This document shows, piece by piece, positions 1-7,022 of a DNA stretch of 64,000 bases. A program made the translations under genes and the position numbers. Source of the stretch: Streptomyces antimicrobicus (GTDB lineage: Bacteria; Actinomycetota; Actinomycetes; Streptomycetales; Streptomycetaceae). Where the stretch lies: assembly GCF_020532625.1 (NCBI RefSeq), contig NZ_JAJAUY010000013.1, positions 19,721 through 83,720 on the forward strand, written 5' to 3'. Each line of letters begins with the position of its first letter. Positions within the stretch are counted from its first letter, which is position 1. Under the pieces are notes generated by a model, which was given only the letters and a program-made list of their open reading frames with translations, was not told where the DNA came from and did no database searches.

Positions 1-86
1 CGCGTGGCGCCCGCGACGGACGGCCTGCCGGCCCGGCGGTTCCTTCCCACCGGGGCCCGCGGACCTCACCGACCCGGTCCTCGTCT

Positions 87-149
87 TTATCACTCTCACC
101 CGGAGAGTGCTAACGCCAATGATTAGCACTCGGGCATGCCGAGTGCAAG
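87..149 (-). promoter_or_regulatory. Extended CIRCE operator (HrcA), four half-sites
   Basis: Four 9-bp half-sites, each separated by exactly 9 bp, lie at 87-95 (TTATCACTC), 105-113 (GAGTGCTAA), 123-131 (TTAGCACTC) and 141-149 (GAGTGCAAG). The first and last pairs are each a canonical CIRCE inverted repeat (TTAGCACTC-N9-GAGTGCTAA family), the operator of the heat-shock repressor HrcA. The cold-shock gene to the right is transcribed leftward and has its own terminator at 228-266, so the operator most likely controls a chaperonin (groEL2-type) gene transcribed leftward beyond the window edge. The target gene is inferred; the repeats are seen directly. Confidence 0.85.
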
Positions 150-227
150 CGGCTCCCGCGAACCGGACCCCGCGGCGCGAGCGCGCCACGAGGAGTCGCC
201 CGCACGCCCCCGGCGCCCGGGCACGCG

Positions 228-266
228 CGAGGGGCCCGCATCTCCCTCCGGGATGCGGGCCCCTCG
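228..266 (-). terminator. Rho-independent-type terminator of the cold-shock gene
   Basis: A perfect 14-bp stem (229-242 with 252-265), extended by one more C-G pair, closes a 9-nt loop. It lies about 50 nt past the stop codon of the cold-shock gene and separates that gene from the CIRCE operator. Confidence 0.75.
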
Positions 267-316
267 TGCGTCTGTGTCAGTGGTGGTCGATCGCGTGCGG
301 ATCAGCCAGGACTCGA

Positions 317-520
317 TCAAACGGCGAGCTTGACCATGTCCGCCTGCGGGCCCTTCTGACCCTGCGAGATCTCGAACTCGACCCGCTGACCCTCTTCAAG
401 GGTGCGGTACCCGTCCATCTGGATGGCGCTGTAGTGGACGAACACATCCGCACCACCGTCGACCGCGATGAAGCCGTAGCCCTTCTCCGCGTTGAACCAC
501 TTGACGGTGCCCTGAGCCAT
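317..520 (-). CDS. Cold-shock domain protein (CspA/ScoF type)
   Basis: A 67-residue single cold-shock domain protein, the normal family length. It acts in the cytoplasm as an RNA/ssDNA-binding chaperone. RNP1 (KGYGFI, residues 13-18) and RNP2 (VFVHYSAI, about 26-33) are intact, with the aromatic residues that stack on bases. The start is supported by GGGGAG seven nt upstream of ATG. It is monocistronic: a terminator follows, and an 80-nt leader with a stable hairpin (550-572) precedes. Streptomyces carries several such paralogues (scoF genes in S. coelicolor); which one this is cannot be told from the protein alone, although the groEL2-adjacent position fits the SCO4295-type copy. Confidence 0.95.
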   Translation of the reverse strand: MAQGTVKWFNAEKGYGFIAVDGGADVFVHYSAIQMDGYRTLEEGQRVEFEISQGQKGPQADMVKLAV

Positions 521-549
521 GCCTAACTCCCCTATTACTGGCCCTTGCG

Positions 550-572
550 CGGGACCACACTTCGTGGTCCCG
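550..572 (-). promoter_or_regulatory. Stable hairpin in the cold-shock gene leader
   Basis: Perfect 9-bp inverted repeat CGGGACCAC (550-558) / GTGGTCCCG (564-572) with the 5-nt loop ACTTC. It lies 30-50 nt upstream of the cold-shock start codon, inside the inferred 5' UTR. A role in mRNA stability or temperature response is inference. Confidence 0.5.
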
Positions 573-609
573 GGTCAGAACTTGCGTCGGAACGCGTCGA
601 CCGCGGCTG

Positions 610-637
610 AATGTATCTGGACCGACGCTGTCTGCAA
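610..637 (-). promoter_or_regulatory. Probable housekeeping promoter of the cold-shock gene
   Basis: On the minus strand a TTGCAG -35 (632-637) and a TACATT -10 (610-615) are separated by 16 bp. This would start transcription near 602 and give a leader of about 80 nt. The rest of the 521-902 gap (roughly 640-850) is relatively AT-rich, and I see no gene in it. Confidence 0.4.
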
Positions 638-852
638 CAGGTCATTCCGACGAGAAATCTGGACACGCGGATACGCCGAAGAAGCGTGAAAAGTTGGCAT
701 ATTCCTGGGCAACTCGGACCCGACATATACCGTCAATGCCCCATATCGCTCGCGCACATTGACCCGATGTCGACCATGGCGCGACCCGCTCATATGCACC
801 GGGCAAGAACAGGGGAGGGGACTTCCCCAACTCTACCGCGCCCAACCAAGCA

Positions 853-888
853 GAATTACCCCCTCCGCTTTCGCGCAGGGGGTAATTC
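853..888 (-). terminator. Terminator of the thrC-like/sulfur-carrier operon
   Basis: Perfect 12-bp stem (853-864 with 877-888) with a 12-nt loop, starting 15 nt past the stop codon of the sulfur-carrier gene. Confidence 0.75.
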
Positions 889-902
889 GGAGGTTGCGCG
901 TG

Positions 903-1181
903 TCAGCAGCCGCCGGCGACGGCGGGGATGATCGAGACGCCCGCACCGTCCGGCGTCGCGGCCTGCAGCCCGCCCTCGAAACGCACGTCGTCGTCGTTGA
1001 CGTAGACGTTGACGAAACGGCGCAGCTTGCCCTGGTCGTCCAGGATGCGCGCGCCGATGCCCGGGTGGTTGGCGTCGAGCGAGGAGATGACCTCGGCGAG
1101 GGTGGCGCCCTCGGCCTTCACCTCGGCCTCGCCGCCGGTGTAGGTACGCAGGATGGTGGGGATGCGGACGGTCACGCTCAT
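903..1181 (-). CDS. MoaD/ThiS/CysO-family sulfur-carrier protein ending Gly-Gly-Cys
   Basis: A 92-residue ubiquitin-fold (beta-grasp) protein of the MoaD/ThiS/CysO type. Such proteins are C-terminally adenylated and thiocarboxylated, then donate sulfide to a biosynthetic enzyme. The tail reads AVAGGC: the Gly-Gly is followed by one extra Cys, so a protease (JAMM type, as for QbsE or CysO adducts) would have to expose the diglycine first. It lies 38 nt downstream of the threonine-synthase-like gene on the same strand, with GGAAAGG as ribosome site, so it is co-transcribed from the SAM riboswitch. CysO of cysteine synthesis is the nearest familiar relative, but no cysM or mec gene is present here. 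The substrate enzyme is inferred, not shown. Confidence 0.85.
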   Translation of the reverse strand: MSVTVRIPTILRTYTGGEAEVKAEGATLAEVISSLDANHPGIGARILDDQGKLRRFVNVYVNDDDVRFEGGLQAATPDGAGVSIIPAVAGGC

Positions 1182-1219
1182 GGCGCTACTGCCTTTCCGG
1201 TAGTGCTGGAGGAGAAGGG

Positions 1220-2500
1220 TCAGGCCAGGCCGGCGGCGCGGAACGCGTCCAGGCTCGGGCGGATCGTGGCGGTCTGGCCGCTGTCGGCGGCGACCGCCTC
1301 CAGGGTCTTGAGGCCGTCACCGGTGTTGAGGACCACCGTGGTCAGGGTCGGGTCCAGGACGCCGTTCTCGATGAGCTTCTTCGTCACGCCGACGGTCACG
1401 CCGCCCGCGGTCTCGGCGAAGATGCCCTCGGCCCGCGCCAGGATCTTGATGGCCTCGACGACCTGCTCGTCGGTGACGTCCTCCACGAAGCCGCCGGTGC
1501 GCCGGGCGATGTCCAGGACGTACGGACCGTCGGCCGGGTTGCCGATGGCGAGCGACTTGGCGATGGTGTTCGGCTTCTGCGGGCGCACCACGTCGTGGCC
1601 GGCCTTGAAGGCCGTCGACACCGGCGAGCAGCCCTCGGCCTGCGCCCCGAAGATCTTGTACGGCTTGTCCTCGACCAGGCCGAGCTTGATCAGCTCCTGC
1701 AGACCCTTGTCGATCTTCGTCAGCTGGGAGCCGGAGGCGATCGGCACGACGATCTGGTCGGGCAGCTGCCAGCCGAGCTGCTCGCAGATCTCGTACGCCA
1801 GGGTCTTGGAGCCCTCGCCGTAGTACGGGCGCAGGTTGACGTTGACGAAGCCCCAGCCCTCGCCCAGCGGGTCGCCGATGAGCTCGGAGCAGAAGCGGTT
1901 GACGTCGTCGTAGTTGCCCTCGATGCCGACCAGGTCACCGCCGTAGACACCGGCCATGACGACCTTGCCCTGCTCCAGGTCGTGCGGGATGAACACGCAG
2001 GAACGGAAGCCGGCGCGGGCGGCCGCGGCGCCGACGGCGCCGGCCAGGTTGCCGGTGGAGGAGCAGGAGAGGGTGGTGAAGCCGAAGGCGCGGGCGGCCT
2101 CGACGGCGATCGCGACGACGCGGTCCTTGAAGGAGTGCGTCGGGTTGCCGGAGTCGTCCTTGACGTAGAGCTTGCCGGTGACGCCCAGCTCCTTGGCCAG
2201 GTTCTGCGCGTCCACCAGCTTGGTGAAGCCCGGGTTCAGACTGGGCTTGCCGGCCACGTCCGCCGGGACGGGCAGCAGCGGGGCGTACCGCCAGATGTTG
2301 TCCGGGCCCGCCTCGATGGCCGCGCGCAGGGCCTCCGGGTCGCCGGCCGGGAGTTCGTAGGCCACCTCCAGCGGGCCGAAGCACTCGGCGCACGCGAAGA
2401 TGGGGCCGAGCTCGAAGCGGGTACCGCACTCGCGACAGGAGAGTCCGGTCGCGGGACCGAGGTCGACGGTGGTGGAGGTTGCGACAGTCTGTGCAGCCAT
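1220..2500 (-). CDS. thrC: Threonine synthase (PLP-dependent), SAM-riboswitch controlled
   Basis: A 426-residue fold-type II PLP enzyme of the threonine synthase family, which converts O-phosphohomoserine to threonine. After a short leader there is a CxxC...CxxC zinc-ribbon-like segment (LSCREC...FACAEC), then the PLP-lysine motif in NPTHSFKDR. The phosphate-binding Ser/Thr/Gly loop SCSSTGNLAGAV is intact. An ATG 24 nt further upstream lies inside the riboswitch P1 stem, so the start chosen is the later ATG (product begins MAAQTV). Streptomyces normally also has a hom-thrC-thrB locus elsewhere. The SAM riboswitch and sulfur-carrier neighbour suggest this copy serves sulfur amino-acid metabolism; that part is inference. 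Confidence 0.88.
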   Translation of the reverse strand: MAAQTVATSTTVDLGPATGLSCRECGTRFELGPIFACAECFGPLEVAYELPAGDPEALRAAIEAGPDNIWRYAPLLPVPADVAGKPSLNPGFTKLVDAQNLAKELGVTGKLYVKDDSGNPTHSFKDRVVAIAVEAARAFGFTTLSCSSTGNLAGAVGAAAARAGFRSCVFIPHDLEQGKVVMAGVYGGDLVGIEGNYDDVNRFCSELIGDPLGEGWGFVNVNLRPYYGEGSKTLAYEICEQLGWQLPDQIVVPIASGSQLTKIDKGLQELIKLGLVEDKPYKIFGAQAEGCSPVSTAFKAGHDVVRPQKPNTIAKSLAIGNPADGPYVLDIARRTGGFVEDVTDEQVVEAIKILARAEGIFAETAGGVTVGVTKKLIENGVLDPTLTTVVLNTGDGLKTLEAVAADSGQTATIRPSLDAFRAAGLA

Positions 2501-2519
2501 GACGGCGAGGCCCTTTCTC

Positions 2520-2656
2520 CTCATCTTCCTCGCGACGCACTTCGCCGCGAGACGGATTTGGCACCTTCCCTAGCCGGGGACCTCGCTGCTGCGAGAACCG
2601 ACTGGAGGGTTGCCGGGGCTTCAACGGGCCGTTTCCCTCTGCCCCTCTGGATGAGC
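2520..2656 (-). promoter_or_regulatory. SAM-I (S-box) riboswitch upstream of thrC
   Basis: Read on the minus strand the segment carries the S-box hallmarks in order: CTCATCCAGAG opening P1, AGAGGGA then GGCCCGTTGAAGCCCCGGCA (P2/kink-turn and J region), CAACC, the P3 hairpin, GGTGCCAAATCC, the P4 hairpin, and GAAGATGAG closing P1. The 3' strand of P1 runs directly into GAGGAGAAAGG, the ribosome-binding region of thrC. SAM binding would therefore be expected to hide the ribosome site. This indicates translational repression by S-adenosylmethionine. Confidence 0.93.
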
Positions 2657-2859
2657 GGTATGGCGCGGGACACCGCGCGCCATGGCGCGTTCCCGAGCGT
2701 TTGTGCGTGCGTGGGGACCCCGACATGCGGGGGTCCTCCGCGTTGTTCAAGACTGTAACCGAAGGGTCGGGCTGTTGAGACTGCCGTCCGATCCGCGAGA
2801 TGGATCACACCGGACGGCACATCCGGACCGCGCACAGGATCACACAGGGGAGCCCACAC

Positions 2860-3855
2860 GTGCTGGAAGAGGTGGAGCGCTGGCTGGCCGACCGCTCCTG
2901 GTCCGCTGCCGACCGGCCGCTCGACCAGCTGCTGGAGGCCAAACGGGCGTCCGGCAGCACGGTCAGCGTGGTCCTGCCGGCACTCGACGAGGAGGCCACC
3001 GTCGGCGCCATCGTGGAGAAGGTCCGCCGCGACCTGATCGAGGGCCTGCCGTTCCCGCTGGTGGACGAGCTGGTCGTGGTCGACTCGGGTTCGAGCGACC
3101 GTACGGCGGCCGTCGCGGCCGCGGCGGGCGCCCGGGTCGTGCGCCGCGACGAGGTGCTGCCGCGGATCCCGGCCCTGCCGGGCAAGGGCGAGGTGCTGTG
3201 GCGCTCGCTGCTGGTGACCGGCGGGGACATCGTCTGCTTCGTGGACGCGGACCTGCGGGACTTCTCCTCGGCGTTCGTGTCGGGGATCGTCGGGCCGCTG
3301 CTGACCGAGCCGGACGTGCAGTTCGTCAAGGCGATGTACGACCGCCCGTGGGACGGCGCGGCGGCCGCCCCGGGCGCCGTCGAGCAGGGCGGCCGGGTCA
3401 CCGAGCTGGTCGCCCGGCCGCTGCTGAACCTGCACTGGCCGCAGCTGGCCGGCTTCGTGCAGCCGCTGGGCGGCGAGTACGCCGTCCGCCGCTCGCTGCT
3501 GGAGCGGCTGCCGTTCCCCGTCGGCTACGGCGTGGAGCTCGGCCTGCTGGTCGACGCCCTGCACACGGTGGGCCTGGACGCCCTCGCCCAGGTCGACGTG
3601 GGCGTGCGCCGGCACCGGCACCAGGACGGGCGGGCGCTGGGCCGGATGGCCGCCGCGATCTACCGCACGGCGCAGCTGCGCCTCTCCCGGGGGCACTCCC
3701 CCGGCCACCGCTGGGGGTACCCCCTGGTGCGACCGGAGCTGATCCAGTTCGAGCGGGGTCCGGACGGGTTCGTGCCGCACGCCTATCCGGTGGACACCGA
3801 GGAGCGGCCGCCGATGGCCGAGATCGAGGAGTACGCGCTGCGCCGCGCGGCGTGA
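2860..3855 (+). CDS. gpgS: Glucosyl-3-phosphoglycerate synthase
   Basis: A 331-residue GT81-family glucosyltransferase, close to the length of mycobacterial GpgS. It transfers glucose from a nucleotide sugar to 3-phosphoglycerate, the first step to glucosylglycerate-type solutes. The GT-A core runs from VVLPALDEEATV through VVDSGSSDRT, the PGKGE loop, the metal-binding VDADLRD and the acceptor segment QPLGGEYAVRR...GYGVE; HRHQD supplies the late His. I chose the GTG at 2860 because AGGGGAG lies 8 nt before it and it gives the family N-terminus; an in-frame ATG at 2800 is possible. The neighbours otsA/otsB make this a compatible-solute locus. No gpgP phosphatase is adjacent. Confidence 0.88.
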   Translation: MLEEVERWLADRSWSAADRPLDQLLEAKRASGSTVSVVLPALDEEATVGAIVEKVRRDLIEGLPFPLVDELVVVDSGSSDRTAAVAAAAGARVVRRDEVLPRIPALPGKGEVLWRSLLVTGGDIVCFVDADLRDFSSAFVSGIVGPLLTEPDVQFVKAMYDRPWDGAAAAPGAVEQGGRVTELVARPLLNLHWPQLAGFVQPLGGEYAVRRSLLERLPFPVGYGVELGLLVDALHTVGLDALAQVDVGVRRHRHQDGRALGRMAAAIYRTAQLRLSRGHSPGHRWGYPLVRPELIQFERGPDGFVPHAYPVDTEERPPMAEIEEYALRRAA

Positions 3856-3860
3856 GGAGC

Positions 3861-3901
3861 GCCGCCACCGGCCCGCGGGCCGCCCGCGCGCCGGTGGCGG
3901 C
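3861..3901 (+). terminator. Probable terminator after gpgS
   Basis: An 11-bp stem GCCGCCACCGG (3861-3871) / CCGGTGGCGGC (3891-3901) just downstream of the gpgS stop. Confidence 0.5.
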
Positions 3902-3971
3902 GTGGCGGACGTCTCGCCGCGCCGGGCGGAACGGACGTTTGAGCGGGAGCCGCCCCGGCTAGGTTGGCCGC

Positions 3972-5417
3972 ATGGCTTCCCAGGTGCTCGTTGCAGCGAA
4001 CCGCGGCCCCCTGTCCTACGTCCTCGGCGACGACGGCGCGCTGGAGTCCCGGCGCGGCGGAGGCGGTCTCGTCTCCGGCCTGTCGGCGGCCCTCGCGGAG
4101 CAACCGGAGGCGCTGTGGATCTGCGCGGCGCTCTCCGAGGCGGACCGCGAGGCGGTGCGCCGGGGGGTGAGCGAGCCGGGCGTCCGCATGCTGGACATCG
4201 ATCCCACCATCTACGACGACGCGTACAACGGCATCGCGAACTCGGTGCTGTGGTTCACCCACCACGTCCTGTACGACATCCCGCGCGAGCCGGTCTTCGA
4301 CGCGGAGTTCCGCCGGCGCTGGGAGTCGTACGAGGCCTACAACCGGGCCTTCGCCGAGGCGCTGGCGCAGGAGGCCGCCGAGGGCGCCTCGGTGCTGGTC
4401 CAGGACTACCACCTGGCGCTGGTGCCGGGCCTGCTGCGGGTGCTGCGCCCGGACGTGCGGATCGCGCACTTCACCCACACCCCGTGGGCGCCGCCGCACT
4501 ACCTGCGCATGCTGCCGGACTACGCCCGCGAGACCCTGGTGTGGGGCATGCTCGGCGCGGACCGGCTGGGTTTCCACACCCAGGCCTGGGCGGACGCGTT
4601 CCTCGGGTGCACGGACCTGGACGACGCCTGGGGCCGGGCCGAGCCGGGCGCGGACCGGGTCGAGCACCGCCGCTACACGGTGTGGAAGCGGCGCACCACG
4701 CACGTGGCGGTGTACCCGCTGGGCGTCGACGGGGACGAGCTGCGGGCGCTCGCGCACCGGCCGGAGGTCGACGAGCGGCTGGCGGCGCTGCGGACGGAGA
4801 CGGGCGGCTGCCGCACGATCGTGCGGGTCGACCGCACGGAGCTGTCGAAGAACATCGTCCGCGGGCTGCTGGCCTACCGGGAGCTGCTGGCCGGGCAGCC
4901 GGAGTGGCGCGAGCGGGTGGTGCACATGGCGTTCGCCTACCCCTCCCGGCAGGACCTCGCGGTCTACCGCGACTACACCGCGGCGGTGGCTCAGCTGTCG
5001 GCGCAGATCAACGAGGAGTTCGGCACGGCCGACTGGACGCCGGTCCACCTGCACGTCAAGGACGACTTCGCGCGGTCGCTGGCCGCGTACCGGCTGGCGG
5101 ACGTGGCCCTGGTCAACCCGGTCCGCGACGGCATGAACCTGGTCGCCAAGGAGATCCCGGTGGTCTCCGACGCGGGCTGCGCGGTGGTGCTGTCGCAGGG
5201 CGCGGGGGCGTACGGGGAACTGCGCGAGGACGCGCTGACCGTGAATCCCTACGACGTCACGCAGACGGCCAAGGCCCTGCACCGGGCGCTGTCGATGCCG
5301 GAGGCGGAACGGGCCGAGCGGACCAAGCGGCTGGCGGCAGCGGCGACGGCGCTGCCGCCGGCCCGGTGGTTCGCGGCGCAGTTGGCCGACCTCCGGGAGT
5401 CGGCGCAGACGTCGTAG
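3972..5417 (+). CDS. otsA: Trehalose-6-phosphate synthase (GT20)
   Basis: A 481-residue GT-B retaining glycosyltransferase of family GT20, which joins a nucleotide-activated glucose to glucose-6-phosphate. Visible motifs are ANRGPLSY plus the glycine-rich GGGGL loop near the N-terminus, QDYHLALVPG (about residue 143), FTHTPW, GADRLGFHT, VDRTELSKNIVRG, and the donor-site RDGMNLVAKE near residue 387. The usual R-L-D-Y-x-K-G motif is replaced by R-T-E-L-S-K-N. S. venezuelae OtsA has been reported to use GDP-glucose, so a non-UDP donor is plausible here. A TAGGTT -10 hexamer ends six nt before the ATG and no Shine-Dalgarno is seen: probably leaderless. It converges on otsB with a 27-nt gap. Confidence 0.88.
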   Translation: MASQVLVAANRGPLSYVLGDDGALESRRGGGGLVSGLSAALAEQPEALWICAALSEADREAVRRGVSEPGVRMLDIDPTIYDDAYNGIANSVLWFTHHVLYDIPREPVFDAEFRRRWESYEAYNRAFAEALAQEAAEGASVLVQDYHLALVPGLLRVLRPDVRIAHFTHTPWAPPHYLRMLPDYARETLVWGMLGADRLGFHTQAWADAFLGCTDLDDAWGRAEPGADRVEHRRYTVWKRRTTHVAVYPLGVDGDELRALAHRPEVDERLAALRTETGGCRTIVRVDRTELSKNIVRGLLAYRELLAGQPEWRERVVHMAFAYPSRQDLAVYRDYTAAVAQLSAQINEEFGTADWTPVHLHVKDDFARSLAAYRLADVALVNPVRDGMNLVAKEIPVVSDAGCAVVLSQGAGAYGELREDALTVNPYDVTQTAKALHRALSMPEAERAERTKRLAAAATALPPARWFAAQLADLRESAQTS

Positions 5418-5444
5418 GGCGGGGCCTCGGCCCCGGGCGGGATC

Positions 5445-6320
5445 TCAGTCCCGGCCCGGGTCCTGGGCCCGGGTGCGCAGGGCCGCGGCGAGCCGGGCGA
5501 GGAAGTCGGCGACCGCGGCCGGCCCGGCGAGGACCAGGTCCGCGCGGGCGGCGAGTTCGGGGACCTCGGCCGAGCCGCTGCACACCAGCAGGCCCGGGGT
5601 GCCGTCGGTGCGGAGCTTCTCCACGGCGGCGTAGGCGGCGAGGTCGCCGAGGTCGTCGCCGGCGTAGAGGACCGCCTCGGCGCCGGTCTCGGCCAGGTAC
5701 TCGGTGAGGGCCACGCCCTTGTCCATGCCGGGCGGGCGAAGTTCGAGGACGGCCCGGCCGGGCTCGACGATCAGGCCGTGCCGCTGGGCCAGCTCCGCGA
5801 GCGGCTCGCGCAGCGCGGCGAAGGCCGCCGCCGGGTCCTCGGCGCGCCGGGTGTGCACGGCCAGGGCCCGGCCCTTCTCCTCGATCCAGGTGCCGTGCCA
5901 GGCCCCGATCGCGTCGAGGAACCCGGGCAGTTCCGCGCGGACGGCGGCCACCCCCGGGTGCTCGGCGGGCGCGTGCACGATCCCGCTGACGGCGTCCCAG
6001 CGTTCGGCCCCGTAGTGGCCGAGGACGACGAGGTGCTCCAGGCCGGCCACTCCGGCGAAGCCGCCGTGGCGGACGGCGACCCCGGCCGGCCGGCCGGTGA
6101 CCACGGCCACCGAGGCGACCTGCGGCGCCAGCGCGGCCAGGGCCGGGACGGCGGCGGGGTGGGCCCGGGCCTGGTCGGGGTCGGGGACGATGTCGGCGAG
6201 GGTGCCGTCGAAGTCGAGGGCGACCACGGATCGGCGGGGTGCGCGCAGCAGGGCTTGAAGCCCCTCGCGTCCCGCGGCGGTGTCGGGCATCGGCAGTTCG
6301 TGCGGATGGCTACTCCCCAT
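5445..6320 (-). CDS. otsB: Trehalose-6-phosphate phosphatase (HAD superfamily)
   Basis: A 291-residue cytoplasmic HAD phosphatase that dephosphorylates trehalose-6-phosphate to trehalose. Motif I is DFDGTLA (about residues 37-43, nucleophile Asp), motif II lies around VTGRP, the conserved Lys is in GMDKGVAL, and motif IV is GDDLGD. It is convergent with otsA, and together they complete the OtsAB route. The start ATG is preceded at 7 nt by TAGGGT, the pattern of a leaderless transcript. Confidence 0.9.
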   Translation of the reverse strand: MGSSHPHELPMPDTAAGREGLQALLRAPRRSVVALDFDGTLADIVPDPDQARAHPAAVPALAALAPQVASVAVVTGRPAGVAVRHGGFAGVAGLEHLVVLGHYGAERWDAVSGIVHAPAEHPGVAAVRAELPGFLDAIGAWHGTWIEEKGRALAVHTRRAEDPAAAFAALREPLAELAQRHGLIVEPGRAVLELRPPGMDKGVALTEYLAETGAEAVLYAGDDLGDLAAYAAVEKLRTDGTPGLLVCSGSAEVPELAARADLVLAGPAAVADFLARLAAALRTRAQDPGRD

Positions 6321-6424
6321 GGCTACGACCCTACCGGCGCCGCCGGTCCGCCGCCCAGGCTTCCGCCGGCCCGGCCGTCCGGGTGACCCGGCGGCGTGTC
6401 GGTGGTCGGCGTTAGTGTGGCGGT

Positions 6425-6661
6425 ATGACGGACGACGCGCAGCTGACGGCGGTCGAGGCCGCCGTGCTCGCGTACGAGGGGCGGACCTGGCCGGGCCCCG
6501 GTGCCAAGGAGCGGGCGATACGCGAGGGCCTGGGCCTGACCCCGGTCCGCTACTACCAACTGCTCAACGCCCTCCTGGACGACCCCCGCGCCCTGGCCCA
6601 CGCCCCCACGACGATCAACCGCCTCCGCCGCCTCCGCACCACCCAACGCTCCCGCCGCTGA
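6425..6661 (+). CDS. DUF3263 family small protein
   Basis: A 78-residue basic protein of the actinobacterial DUF3263 family, recognised by REGLGLTPVRYYQLLNALLDDP. The N-terminal half looks helical with a short HTH-like character, and the tail is Arg-rich (RLRRLRTTQRSRR), so nucleic-acid binding is possible but unproven. TAGTGT ends six nt before the ATG and there is no ribosome site, so it is probably leaderless. It is followed by the long-hairpin repeat element. Confidence 0.85.
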   Translation: MTDDAQLTAVEAAVLAYEGRTWPGPGAKERAIREGLGLTPVRYYQLLNALLDDPRALAHAPTTINRLRRLRTTQRSRR

Positions 6662-6742
6662 CCCCCTGCAGAGGCCTCCGAAGCCCGGCCGGACGGAAAC
6701 CGCCGGAGACCACACGGGGCGGCGCCTTCGAAGCACGGCCCA

Positions 6743-6880
6743 GGTCGGGGGCGCAGGGTGGGGGTGTTCGGGACGTAAAGCGTGATTTGTGGCGTGGTCA
6801 CTGCACGAGCTGCGGAATCAGCCGGAACCGCCATAAATCATGCAGTCCCGAACACCCCCACCCGGAGCCCCCGACCCCCG
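6743..6880. repeat. Long-hairpin repeat element, copy 1
   Basis: An outer perfect 18-bp inverted repeat GGTGGGGGTGTTCGGGAC (6757-6774) / its complement (6845-6862) encloses an inner 12-bp pair (6783-6794 / 6829-6840, one G-T type mismatch) and a variable 34-nt core. The two sides are separated by unequal linkers: GTAAAGCG on the left and TGCA on the right. A G-rich and a C-rich flank extend the pairing. The same element occurs inverted at 21718-21856. It lies in the gap between convergent genes. Its function is unknown; it could be a MITE-like element, a structured RNA or a bidirectional terminator. Confidence 0.8.
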
Positions 6881-7022
6881 AAGCCAAGCCCGGAAGCACC
6901 GCGCAGCGCGCTCCAGCCCGCCCGCCACGCTCCAGCCCGCCCACCGCGGGGCAGCCCGCCCGCCGCGGGCCCGCCGCGGGGCAGCCCGCCCCACCGGGCA
7001 GCCCCCGCCCCACCGGGCAGCC
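6881..7022. other. Low-complexity G+C-rich spacer
   Basis: Irregular short repeats of the type GCTCCAGCCCGCCC and GGGCAGCCC fill the gap between the repeat element and the stop codon of the sugar-binding protein. I see no gene. Confidence 0.5.

Noticed and set aside
107..526. 139-residue plus-strand ORF
   Set aside because: It is antisense to the cold-shock gene and lacks any recognisable domain or ribosome site.
2501..2524. N-terminal extension of ThrC from the upstream ATG
   Set aside because: That ATG is part of the SAM riboswitch P1 stem, and the family N-terminus starts later.
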